From Bimuria novae-zelandiae CBS 107.79 (Eukaryota; Ascomycota; Dothideomycetes; Pleosporales; Didymosphaeriaceae), in contig ML976684.1 in the NCBI GenBank assembly GCA_010015655.1, positions 30,875 through 94,874 of the forward strand: DNA of 64,000 nt, written 5' to 3'. The position numbers and the translations under genes were made by a program. Of this stretch, positions 32,120-43,829 are shown piece by piece. The notes below the pieces were generated by a model. It did not search any database. It was not told where the DNA came from and was given only the letters and a program-made list of their open reading frames with translations. The stretch's first letter is position 1, and each line of letters opens with the position of its first letter.

Positions 32120-34148
32120 TCATAACGGTGCTGTTGTGCTGAACTGGTGATCCAAGTGGTGTATCGCCCCATACTCTGGGCCAAAGTCCAGATTAAATTC
32201 GGCATGCCAATCATATGGTGCACTGTAGGAGCCTGCGCTCAGAGGATCGGATGAAGTCGATGATGCGGTGGGGTTGAACATGGAGAAAGAGTTGACGGTA
32301 TCGTCCATCTGGTCCGCGAAATAGTTGTTGCTGTACAAGCCCTCCCCTGGCGTCTCTGATATTCGCGCTTGCATGGCCTTTTGGTTTAGATACTCTTGAT
32401 AGCCCTGCTTGACAGGAATCAAGAGACGTTCATACTCGTCTAGACATCGCTTTGCGGCTGCCCATCGTTCGGAGATGTTCTGGAAGCACTGGGCAAACCG
32501 TCGCATGTAGTCTTCGATATCCTCGTAAGAATACAACTCAGAAATTTGGTGTTGGCAGAGGCCTAGTATCCGCAGGAAGACCGTGGCGCAGTTGAACACA
32601 TGGTGGCAAGGGTGGAATACGTATTTGATTCTCCCATAGTCGGCATCGTTCTGTAGGCAATACCCTCCCGCAACGTCAACAGTACTCCGGAAAGCCTGAA
32701 GAAGCTGGTCTACAGGTGGCGACGGTATGGCTTTAGTTGGTCGATATAAGGCTACCAAAACATATGGAACTGTAATGTCGGAGTACAGCTCCATTTCTTT
32801 CCATCGCTCCGCGAAACTGACATCAGTGTTATTGGCGGCTGATTCGTATATTTCGGTTCGCCATTTCTCGATTCTTCGTACGCATTGTTGCTTCCAGTCG
32901 TCCACGGAAGTACAAGCTTGCGGTAGGGGCTTGTCGTGCCACATGACCGAGATGATTTCGGCCTCGAGCAGCCGGAATTCGCATATCCGCCTGGAGGTGA
33001 ACTTGGAAACTCGTCCATGTATGTTTATGCCTGCCTGTGTAATGGCTGTATCATCGACCTCTACCGGGAACTCAACACTGATCTGTGAGGGTTGTATTGG
33101 CAGAGTGAATGGATACTGAAATATACAACAAACTCCGATTTCCATCTCCCAGGCGCACCAGAACAAGCGTCTTCTCATGTCACGTTGATAAGCTGTTATG
33201 TTGGCGCCGCTTGGGAGTTCCTGGTGTAGTCCAAGGTCGATGACAGCCTGGCTGATGAGACCTGTCAGTAGCCAAACATCTGCCATGCCTGGGTTAAGGA
33301 AAATGTACTGAGTCAGTAGAAGGATAGCTTGTAAACCAGGGATGTCGTTGGTCGCCACCTCGGGGATGTATTGCATTGCCTGCCGTACGATCAGGGAGGC
33401 TAACGCATTCGCCTTCTCCTGTTTGGTGCGCGCAGCCGTTGAGAGAGAGATCGCTATGATAATGCTGACTATGTAACGATCCCGTGATGTCGCTTGGCGG
33501 GAGCTCGACATGGGGACGTACACAGAGTTGAAGGCAGCTGTAACATCATTTCGATGATAGATGGGGTACTGGGTTATGACACGTTCCAGGTAATTGTTGA
33601 ACAAGCCGCTCGCAGTTTTCCAGGCAATGCTGTCCAGGTTGGTTTGGGGGTTCATAATGGACCGCGGATGATTCTCATTCAGATCTGTCGAGCCTACTGG
33701 TCCTCTCCTGGAGGGCAGCTGCGTCCCCTTGACGACGCAGCTGAGAAACGGTCGCTTTTGAGTGACACCCAGGAATTTGGGAGTGATGTCTTGCATTGCC
33801 AGATCGACGAGGCCGTCGGCACGAGAACACTTGCCGTAGGATTCATGAGAAGCAGCTGGTGAGGGGATTGCGGCACTGGACCGACCCGCATTGTTGAGGT
33901 TTGCTATGTGCATCTCGAGAAAGCCTGCAATTGAGCGCGGGGCTTCGCGCTGGGTCGAAGAGTCGAATCCCACGCATTCCACGCCCGCGTCGACGCAACG
34001 AGTACACGCCGGCACCTTGCCATCGCACTGTACACTGGTTAGGCGCGCCGTGATAGCTAGCGAGGCTGGACTGGAACGGCACCGAGAGTTTCCGCTTGCG
34101 ACAGCGCGCGCAGGCGAGCACTCGCCGCCGCACCTTGGTGCGGTTCAT
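32120..34148 (-). CDS. Zn2Cys6 transcription factor, 657 residues
   Basis: Exon 1 (34083-34148) encodes 22 residues ending RKRKLS; after a 55-bp intron (34028-34082), exon 2 (32120-34027) continues CDGKVPACTRC. Together the six cysteines at 13, 16, 23, 30, 33 and 40 form a standard Zn2Cys6 binuclear cluster that binds DNA in the nucleus. A Ser/Ala-rich linker follows. The large middle region with DMRRRLFWCAWEMEIGVCC is the fungal-specific transcription factor homology domain. The C-terminus (about 560-657) is Ser/Thr/Asp-rich and could activate transcription. The target genes are unknown. It is head-to-head with another Zn2Cys6 gene 255 bp away, so the two may be co-regulated. The gene sits in a small island between transposon blocks and appears intact. 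Confidence 0.9.
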
Positions 34149-34403
34149 GGTCGCGGAGCCCTGGAGACGCTGGGCTCACGTGGGAAGAAGATGGCTCGGC
34201 GGCATCTGGTGGTGGTGATGACAGCGAGGCTTGTCGTGGTGAGGTGTAGCCTGCAGCGAATAATGCACCCTTGGCAATGCAGGTCGCCGCGGGAGCTAGA
34301 AACCCCTCATCCCAGGCCAATGCGCCGCGTCTCATCCTCTGAGAGACATCGCGCACCTGCCATCGTTCCCCTAGCAGTGCCACGGGCGCACCATGGGCAA
34401 GAC
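34149..34403. promoter_or_regulatory. Short shared promoter between two divergent Zn2Cys6 genes
   Basis: Only 255 bp separate the two start codons as modelled. An in-frame ATG at 34320 could shorten the gap if used by the plus-strand gene. No binding site is proposed. Confidence 0.4.
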
Positions 34404-36261
34404 ATGTCTGTCGCTTCGCCGCAATCACTGCCCGACATCGACATCGACGCCCTAATCCAGAGCCTGCCGGCGTGTAAAAGATGTCGCGAGTGCCGCCGTG
34501 GCTGCGACACGCTCCTGCCTAAGTGCAGGTAAGTGCGGGTATTGGGTTGCGGAGGCGCACGTTGACAGCGGCAGGCAATGCACCAAGGCGGGCGTCGAGT
34601 GCTCGTTCTACGACCATGGCAAACAGGAGCTCCTACCACGGAGGTGCGCCATCCGCCATCGTTGTACTGCATCGCTAATGGGTGCAGTTACATCGCGGGA
34701 CTAATTGATCACGTGCACAAACTGAGCTCGAGTTCTGTCCACACCAACCCTTCACCCGCAGCATCAGGCTCAACCGTGCAGGACCCGACCGCGTCGACGC
34801 CTACTCATCTTGTGAAAAGTGAATCCTCCACAACGGCATCCGTTGGGTCGGAAACCCATAGCCAACCCGCCCATCCCGAGCATTACTTTGCCGAAGCCGC
34901 CGGAAGCTATCGCTACTTGGGCTCGGAAGCCTGCTTGGTCAAGTCTCCGCGACAGAAAGCCATGGAACTCAATTGGGGCTCTGAAGAGCACGATGACTGG
35001 AGGATTAGCATCAGGCAATCAGATGACAAGAACCACGAACTGGTCGAGGTGTATCTCGAGCAAATCCAATCTCTGTATCCCATCCTAGATCTGTCAGCGC
35101 GATATCTGGCTCCTGTGCTACCAACGGACCTGACAGATGTTGAACTTTTCGACCTCAACATGATATATTCCATTGCCTGCCACGTAACTCCTCTTATTTT
35201 CAGCAAGCAGCTCAGACAAAAAGAGACATTCGGGAAACCCTACCATCCTACCTTCCCCCAACTTTGGCAACGTTCCGGACGGCACACTTACCAAATGAAC
35301 AATACGCACAATTACCGGCTTTTGGCACAGAACTTTTATGAAACGGCCGAACATTATATGGAGGCTGCAACGGCTGGAGCCACCATCGAGGGGCTGCGAG
35401 CTATATTGATGCTTGCCATCAACTGTTTGTTTGAACCGCTGAAAGGAAACTTCGGACAGCAGATTGCTCTTGCGACGAGGTTTGTGATGGCCCTGGAACA
35501 GAAGCGTCACGAACTGAGTCCAGAGGATGTCAACATGATCCAAAATATGCATATCACAATATTTAGCCTAGAGAACGAAATTGCTACCGTACTCGACCGC
35601 CCGGCCGCTTTTCCAGAACCTGTGAGCATTAATAACACCAACTCTTGCAAGTACTGACAATGAACAGGAAGGCGCTTTGAGGTTCGATCCAAACCGCCCT
35701 GCCGAATATCTCTGCTCAATCTATCGGCTTCAAAACCGATGGCGCAAAGGCGACGCTACCACCAAAACATGGGCACTTAGTCAGCTCCCCCTGCTCGACA
35801 CGAAAGCTCAATTGCCACCCAGCTTACGACTGATCCTCAGTCAAACACATCTTTTGTTCAACCCAGTCTGGCAGGCTGCCCAGGAAACGCTCGATAGCGC
35901 CGTAATGACGGGCAGCATTCATACCTATGTGACGCCTCACTGGGTGTATCGAGCATTCACCAGTTTATTCAAAACGGACTGGACGGATTTCCATCCACTA
36001 GATATCACTCAAATGTATTTCAATGCTCTTGTCATCCTCGAGAAATCCTCGTGGAAGTGGGAGAGCGCGGCCCCTCTTGGCGGATCCCTCAAAACCCTCA
36101 TGCAGCAGAAGAAGAGCACAATGACAGGAGACTTGTGGGACAAACCGTGGATATTACACGATGTAAGCATTTGGTCGCCGCGTTCTGGCTAGGGCTATTT
36201 GTTTACCCGATATTGTGCTGATTCTCTTTCTCAGATTCCAATCGATCTTCGTTCACTCTAG
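34404..36261 (+). CDS. Zn2Cys6 transcription factor, 549 residues, five exons
   Basis: Exons 34404-34528, 34575-34643, 34688-35621, 35668-36162 and 36235-36261 join in phase. The first junction was chosen because it restores the exact spacing of the zinc cluster: cysteines 24, 27, 34, 41, 44 and 51, with an extra cysteine at 30. After the cluster comes SYIAGLIDHVHKL, a usual linker plus coiled-coil start, then a Ser/Thr-rich linker. A middle region with LVEVYLEQIQSLYPILDL and RLLAQNFYETAEHYMEAA belongs to the fungal transcription factor homology domain. The last exon adds only eight residues. It should act in the nucleus. Introns are very short (44-72 bp). A start at 34320 would add 28 residues. 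Confidence 0.85.
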
Positions 36262-36980
36262 ACAGGAGGTGCATATTATCAGTCCCGCCGGGCGGCCGCA
36301 GCTCCACTCATTTCTCCGGCCTGATATGGCTACAAAATTCCTACATCTCGCTTGCTCTTGCCGCGTGAATGAATCAACCATATTCGGATTGCAGACTCGC
36401 AGGAACGGCTCAGAATTCATATCGCCAGACGACTCGCCACAGACGACTCGCCACAAAGCTGCGGACCGATAACATGCCACGGAGCTCAGTGCCTACGAGT
36501 CAGCTTCCTGCGTATCTACAGCTTCGCTACAATGTGTTCAGGTTTCTCCAATTCCCGACATGCCTCGAGAATCAGTGTCATCATGATTAGCGATGAAAGA
36601 GCACGTTGTGCGTGCATCACTCTTGCTGTCGAGCAGGGAACCATCTGCCGCTTCGCAATACGTCCCTACCACCATCAAGCTCCACATATACTTTCATTTT
36701 GTGAACGATGAGTGTATTCGTTTTCAAACTGATATGGATTATCCATTGGCGATAAATGAAATCACGAACTGCATGAGTAGCCGTCAACATGAACATTGTG
36801 GAGTTGGTTCTTTACCACGCAACCGCCCAGAGTCAAATGTTACGAAGCTGACGTATCAAGTACCGAATCGACTAGTGTGCATATACGCGAGTGAGACTTG
36901 CATCTTTCCCGATCACACGCGCTTCACCTGTCTTCCGCGTTCGAACTTCTCGCAGCCAGGATGCCAACCAGGCCCACTGA
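36262..36980. other. Intergenic, with a 14-bp tandem duplication
   Basis: No gene is supported. At about 36424-36452 the unit CAGACGACTCGCCA is present twice in tandem. Overlapping frames in 36.6-37.2 kb conflict; only the frame starting at 36981 is taken as a gene fragment. Confidence 0.4.
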
Positions 36981-37287
36981 TTCGACTCACTCCCACAGGA
37001 GCTCAAAGACATGATCTGGGAGTTCGCTGTGCTCATGCAAGTCGACTTCGTGGCCACCCGTCTACCCAGCCAATGGACCGATCTTCGACGTCGGGTCTTC
37101 CTAAGCTACGCTACCCCAAACATGACACCAGACCGCAGATTCCACGCCCACGCCTCCATGTTCCACCCCTACCCTCACAAACCGCGTAACCTAACCCAGC
37201 ACCTCCTGAAAATCTACGAGCTGTTGGAAGCGTCATTTACGGCATTGCCCTTACTCAGCACCATCGGCGTCCACTACGAATCGAACA
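36981..37287 (+). pseudogene. 2EXR-like gene, 5' fragment split by a LINE
   Basis: The frame from 36981 reads FDSLPQELKDMIWEFAVLMQ, resembling the start of the fungal 2EXR domain (F..LP.ELR..IWE.A). It continues for about 80 more residues to the LINE insertion at 37288. A TGA lies just upstream of 36981, so either an intron acceptor is missed or the start is lost. The family has no established function. The remaining part of the gene resumes at 43353 after the LINE, where a 15-bp target duplication repeats positions 37273-37287. The frame on the two sides differs by one base, so either the insertion or a separate mutation shifted it. Confidence 0.5.
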
Positions 37288-40200
37288 CACCTTCACCAAC
37301 TTCTGAATTTTGAGAACCTGTTGAAATCTGTATATTTTTTATTAGATTTAATCTTAAAATCACCTAAAACCTATCTCTACGCTATCCTCTGCCCCTGCAG
37401 TGCCTGTAGCTAGTAAATAATAGCATAGAGACGCCTGCGAGACTCCCCCTAGAAGCCTCCACAGCAACCCGCCCCGCCGACCTAGAGTTAGCGAGGCACT
37501 TTAATATAAGCTACCCCTTAAGGAGACAGCCGTAGCAGCATGTAGTAGTAATACTACGTCTTAACCTAGGTAGAAGAGTGCAGACTAGAAACGCGCCAGC
37601 TACTACTATAGTAACTAAAGCCCTAATAACCCACATCACGGCCGCTAAACAAGCTACCACCACCTAGGAGGCCATGATCTACACCCTAGCACAGGCTATA
37701 GATAGCTGCCTTAATGCCTATAAGCTCCTTAAAGAGTAGGCAGTTGCTAACGCCCTCCACTAGCGCGTTATATAGGCCCTAAAAAACTCTACCTTAGCGC
37801 TAAGCCTCTTGCGCATAGACTACACTAAGAGTATTAATACTAATGCTAGCACTAGTACTAGTAATAGTAGCTATAACTATAGTAGGGCTGCGGGGCTAAG
37901 AATATAGGTAAACGTAGCTACTAGCGCGAACCCCTTAAGCATAGGGTATACTACCTCTAGTAGTAACTAGAGTAGCACTAAGACCACTACTAATAGACAC
38001 ACTCGCCGTAGTTAAAGTAATACTAAGGACCCTAGGATCCTTATTACCGTGCCTGCGCCGGAGCGGCTCTTATAGAGCTTACTATATATAATTAGAAAGG
38101 CTATTTATAACACGCTAGGCCTTAACCTTAGCGCCATATTTGGCGCCTTAAAGACCAGGACAGGATAGGCCGTCACCCCCGCTAATAATAAAACAAGAGA
38201 CAGCCTTATAGAATAAGGAAAAAAAGATTTAATAATAAGCGCTATAAGAGGTAGTATAGCTAAGCTACTATAGAAATAGTTTAACTATACTATACCTAAC
38301 GTCCCTAGCGCGTACTAATTCTTGCTAGGCCTAGAGGTACTAGTTACACACAATATAATAGAGAATAAAGTAGCTATATAGACAGGCTCACTACCTACTA
38401 ACTATAGATAGTTAAGGCATGGCGCTAATAAAGACGGAACTATTACCTAGATTATCTCCTTTATAAAGAAAGTGCGATAATTTAGGCTCCTAGGTAGTAG
38501 TAGCGCCTTAAGGGAGATTATTAAGACCCTAGCTATATAACGACACGACCTAGGCTACTAGGGCTACTATAACCTACTAAAATACGTGCGCCTCCCCCGC
38601 TGTAATAACTATAGCAAGAAATAAGAGGACTACACAAGCCCCTTAGGCTTAGGATACACCTATCTAGTGTAGTACGCTAACTATCTTAGCCTATATTAGG
38701 TAAGGTATATTAACTGCCTAGCAGCGCCTCGCCAAGTTAATAAGTAAGTTATTAGGCTAATAAGGAGGGAGATGGGCACATACCGCCGCGCTAGTCGCCT
38801 GGCCTATAAGCACGCCAACCACCCGTCCCTAGGTACCAAAACAGAGATAGCAACCGCGGCAGCCTAGGACAGCTTACTAGAGCTCTATAATGGCCTATAT
38901 AGTGTCCCCGCTGCCTCTAGCTTACATTTAGCAGGCGTAGTAATAACACTAGTAAACGCTAACAAGCGACGTAACCCAGGAATAGAGGTATTAATAAGGC
39001 CCTCTACCCGCCTATAACGCTTTACTTATATCCCTAGGAACCTAAATCTAGTAGTAATATCGGCGCGCAGCGTTGCGCCACCTTAAAATTATATAGCTTT
39101 ATTCTTATTAGAGAAAAACATAAGTATAAGTGATAAAAATAATCTCTTAATATTAAGCACACCCTTATAGAGATAAAGGACTCCCCTTAGGGAGCGTGAT
39201 ATATAGGTTAGCTAGATAAATGTAGGGCGAAGCTTGCCTAGCTATATTACGGCCCTAGAACTTGCTTTTTAAGAAGGTATCGACGTAGTATGCATACAGG
39301 AGCCGGCCACGTGGCCTAGTACTTATACCTTAAACTACCTAAGCTACCAGCTACACCTACCTATTAATAGCTAGGATAACCCCTAGCACAGGGAGACACA
39401 GAGACCTAGAGTTCTTATTTACACGCTAAAAGGCGTACAGCTCTATATCACAACTATAGCGCCCCTATAGGACAGGGACAGATAATAGATTCAGGTTAAC
39501 GGGGTCTCTATCCTTAATATCTATAGGCAGCCTCAGACTATACTAGTCTTAGAGTATATTATAGGCCTTACCCCCCTAGTAAGATGCCTAGTAGGGGGAG
39601 ACTTTAACACTAAGCACGATATATTTAAGCCTGGTATTATTATCTTATAAGGTAGCGTCAAGCTTATGCGCTAGGCTATAGTTAGCGGTATAGACTATAT
39701 TAGAGAACCTAATAGAGCCACCTATAGAGCTAGCCACGTCTTAGACCTTAGCTTTTCTAATATTACCTTTACTAAGATAAAGGTGCGCGACGACCTGTAC
39801 TATAGCTCTAATTACGCTACTCTAATTATAACACTATTAGGTAGAGGCACACTAAGCTATAAATAATATTACTTTAGGCTTTTTAAAAAGAAGCTTCTTC
39901 CCTTTACCTAGCTAGTCGTAATAGGTATACCATAGCTACCCTTAATAGTAGTAGCCTCTAACCTACGCTAGGTGGAAGAGTGCGTTATAGCGCTAACCTT
40001 ATTACTCTAAAATACTCTACGCAAAACTGGCTACCTAAAGAGGAATAATAGAAAGGTAGCACCTTAGTAAATAAATAAGTGCGCTAACGCCAGGCGCCTG
40101 CACCTTAAGTCTAGATAAGGCTATATAGGCACCTAGACCCTAGAGACTCGTAGCTTTCTAACTATAGGAAGAAAGGCTAAGAGATAATACTAGCAACATA

Positions 40201-43200
40201 CTATTAATAGCGTAAAGGAGGACTCTAATTTCTTTTAAATTATAAGCTAGCACAAGCTAGAGCTAATAAGACTAGACTTACTACTAGCCTACGAGGGGCG
40301 CTATATTACTAACCTATAAGAGAAAGTAAAGACGCTTAAATAAGTAATACTTTACTATTTTAATAATAGTAATAACCTACTAGAGGCTTTAGAACCTAAC
40401 GTCTAAGGATCGCAGGGCTATTACGCCCTCCCCTAGGACCTATACCTTTCCCCTAAAGAGGTTAAGCGTAACATAATAGGAGTCTTAAGCACCTTACCTA
40501 GTATAAATAGAATTACTATTTACATGCTCACCGCATGCTAGCACTATATTTAGACGTATCTTATTAGCCTATACTAGCGCTATCTAGCCCTTAACTACTT
40601 TCCCCACGCGTGGAGGGTCGCAGAGGTCGTTATAATACCTAAGATAGGTAAAAAGGATAAATTCTCTCCTAGATTATAGAGACCTATTGCCCTGCTATCC
40701 TGTCTTAGCAAGGGCCTAGAGAGAATCTTAGTAAGGAGATTTACTAGCACTGCTATAGCACATGGTATACTAAGCCCCTAACACGAGGGGGCTCTCCCTA
40801 AGAAATTAGCTATAGACCTAGTAGCCGCTTTTATATATAACGTAGAGGACGCCTTCTCCAACGGCCAGCACGTCACTATAGTTATTATAGACGTCTAAGG
40901 CGCCTTTAACGCACTTCTTAAAAATTAACTTCTATATAGGATAAAGGCCTAAGGATAGCATAATAGTACCCTCCTAATTATAAAAACTTCCTCTAGGACT
41001 ATCGCGTCTAAGTGTGATTAGGAGAAGCCACTATAGCGCCCTATCTAGTATAGTGCGGGACGCCGCAGGGCTTACTACTATTACTAGTACTATACACACT
41101 TTATCTGGCAGAGCTACTTTAGCAAGACCCTACTAGGCGCTTTAGGTACGCAGACGATATCTGCCTTTATAGGTAATTCTACTCCCTAGACTAGAACGTA
41201 GAAATGCTGGCAGAAGATATAGGCGCTATAAATTCCTAAGAAGACGCTAATCACGTGGCATTTACCTTAAAGAAACTTAAAATAATACACCTAACTAAGC
41301 AGAAAAGTAACTATTCGCCACTTATCTAAATTAATAATTAGCTTATCTTCTAACCTACACCACTAGACAAGGCGCTACGCTAGCTAGGTGTTTACTTTAA
41401 TAAAAAGCTTAATTTTAAAATATATATTATTACTTGCGTAGCTAAAGGACGCGCAGTCGCACAGCACATTTATAGTCTTACTAGGATCTAGCATGGCCTA
41501 CTAGCCAGCTTACTACGTAAAGCAGTAATCTCATGCGTACTGCTATGCCTACTATATAGAAACAAGGCCTAGTATAGAGGGCGTACAAAGCCCCCTAAGA
41601 TTATAGGAGCTGCGCAGAACCAAAAGGTTAGCACACAACTTAGGTGGCATATCGCCGCCCTAGAAAAGGCCCTTACGATAGCGGTTAGAGGCGTCGTCCC
41701 CGCCTACTACACTACGCCTACTACTACGCTATATAAAGACGTAGGCATTCCCTTAATAGCTATAGCGCTTAAAGAGTGTAAAGCAAGATTTGCTATACGC
41801 CTATACTACGTTAATAAAGGTTACTCGCTTACAGCGCGCACGCGACTAACCATAGCATATAGAGAAAGAGGCGCTAGACGCCTGCAGCGCCTACACATAA
41901 AAGTTTAACTACTCGCATAGCTATTCGCACTAGTACCCCGCCCTATACTACTATAATCGCACTATTCTAACTAGTGCTAAACAGACCCTATAAATAATAA
42001 GCCTAAAAAGCTCGCTACTAAAGAATTTAAATAATAGTGGACAAGCCTGCCTACCAAGACAATTATAGTATTCTTAGACGGCTTGGAACAGCGCACAGAA
42101 AACGGCGAGCGCCACGTAACCTATAGATACGCTGTGTACCAGGGCCAGAGTCTACTATACACAGGCAAAGGCTCCCTTAACACGCGGGCCCACGTCTTCG
42201 ACGCAAAAGCAGTAGGGGCCTAGAGAGGTCTTTAACACGTGCTACAGACTTAGGCGCACTACCTAAGCCAAATCTAGATATGTGTAGATAGCATATTAGT
42301 TATCTAGGGTATTAGGGGAGACCCCGCGCTGTTATCCTAGTGGGCCTTTATACGCTGCTAGAAAGCTATAGACACCTAAGATATTTAAATCTAATAGTTA
42401 CTAGGCTACATAGGCATTAAAGGCAATAAGCTAGCTAATTAGCTAGCAGATAAGGTAGCTAAGGACCCACGTCTACCTATAGGGAAGGTAGCTAACCCTA
42501 TAATATTAGGTCTATAATCTAATACGCGCGCATACGTACGCGCTATATAATAAGAGTAGTAGCGCACATGCACACCAAATCTCTCTACATAATATAACTA
42601 GTGGGGCCTAGCATACACCCCCTCTAGGCAACCGCCGGAGCTGGAGCTCACACGCCCCGCCCTGGCCAAGCTCCTATCCATGAGGACAAGACACGGCAAC
42701 TACGCCTGGTACTATAGGAAGTTTAAGCATGATAAGGAGACCCTCACGTGCACCTGTGGAGTAGACCTAGCCTTAGACTATATTATATACTACCCACGGA
42801 CAGTGCGACGCTTTAACTATTAGCTACAACGCCTAACATATCCCCTAATAGACACTAGAGAAGGAATACAGTACCTTAAGGCGCTAAGCCTAGGAGAATA
42901 CGTAACCCTTTTTATACTTAGTATTAATAATAACACACGTTAGTAAGTAACTAGCTAACTACGTTATAGGCAAGCGGACGCAAACCCTTACTTTAGGTAA
43001 AATAAATATGCTACCTGCTTATAACTTACTAAAGTATTTACTATATAAAACTTAGCTCTCTCTTTTATATACCTATATGCGTGTATATATCTTTCCTTAC
43101 CTCTAATAAGTCTTGGCATGCTTCTGTACAGGACTAGGGGCAGCTAGAAGGCCACCCCTTTTCCCACTATTGTTACATAAAGGCTAGATTAAACAGCTAA

Positions 43201-43352
43201 GTCGCCCCTATCTAGAGAGGGACAGCAGCAAGAGAGGCCGCTCCTATAGCAGCGGTAGCACTAGCATGAGTGGCCCTTACTAAGTGCAGGGCACGTCTAC
43301 ATACCCCCTGGGAGGTTACATAGGACGTAAAACCAATACTACTACTACTACT
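37288..43352 (+). mobile_element. Tad-type LINE retrotransposon, RIP-damaged
   Basis: About 6.07 kb without LTRs, bordered by a 15-bp duplication (ACTACGAATCGAACA at 37273-37287 and 43353-43367) and ending in an (ACT)n tail instead of poly(A). Forward-strand remnants are in LINE order. A cysteine-rich zinc-knuckle-like segment (RCNNYSKK) lies near 38600. An endonuclease start, GIDVVCIQEPATWP, lies at about 39275-39315. Reverse transcriptase has a GTPQGL-like segment and FRYADDICLYR (41141-41173). An RNase H domain with ERHVTYRYAVYQ spans about 42060-42480. A C-terminal cysteine/histidine segment (RHGNYAWYYRKFKHDKETLT) follows. An RNase H after the reverse transcriptase and this tail agree with the Tad clade of fungal LINEs. 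Stops are very dense. Confidence 0.9.
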
Positions 43353-43605
43353 ACTACGAATCGAACAGCTTCGGAGGAGTGCCGACGTGTTGAGCGCTGA
43401 TCTGGAATACGTGGAGATTTCCCACGAGCACGATTTTATGAGCACGCATGAGCAGGAGCGTTTGGAGCGTGGTCGGAAGAACGTAGAGCAGGTTCGTGCG
43501 CTGGAGGTGCCACCGTGCGCGCTGCCAGGGTCAGAGGAGGAATCTGACCCGCGGCAGAATAAACTGAGAGGGCTATTCGACTACTTTGGTGTTGGAGAGG
43601 CGTAG
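43353..43605 (+). pseudogene. 3' fragment of the gene split by the LINE
   Basis: Directly after the target duplication an open frame reads RIEQLRRSADVLSADLEYVE, then a charged, glutamate/arginine-rich helix and the ending RGLFDYFGVGEA with a stop at 43605. It looks like the C-terminus of a protein, on the same strand as the 5' fragment at 36981-37287. Joining the two across one copy of the duplication leaves them one base out of frame. It has no recognised domain of its own. It could alternatively be an independent small gene, but no ATG opens it at a suitable place. Confidence 0.45.
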
Positions 43606-43829
43606 TGTGTACCGTTGAACACTCTACAACTTTCATGTGAGATAGAGCAGCTTCACCAGACTGTGACAAAAGCAATGGATGAACGTGCTTTGATTCTTTT
43701 GCGAGAAAGATCGCTATAAGCGCCCAATGATATTGACAAACGCCAGACTCCACACATAGCCCTTTTGATAGCCCGCCATATATACACAAAACGTACAGGA
43801 AGTGATGGAAACAGGAGTCAAAAATAGGG

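Noticed and set aside
34529..34568. Alternative first intron of the second Zn2Cys6 gene ending at 34568
   Set aside because: It would insert two extra residues and spoil the spacing between the cluster cysteines; the acceptor at 34574 gives the exact pattern.
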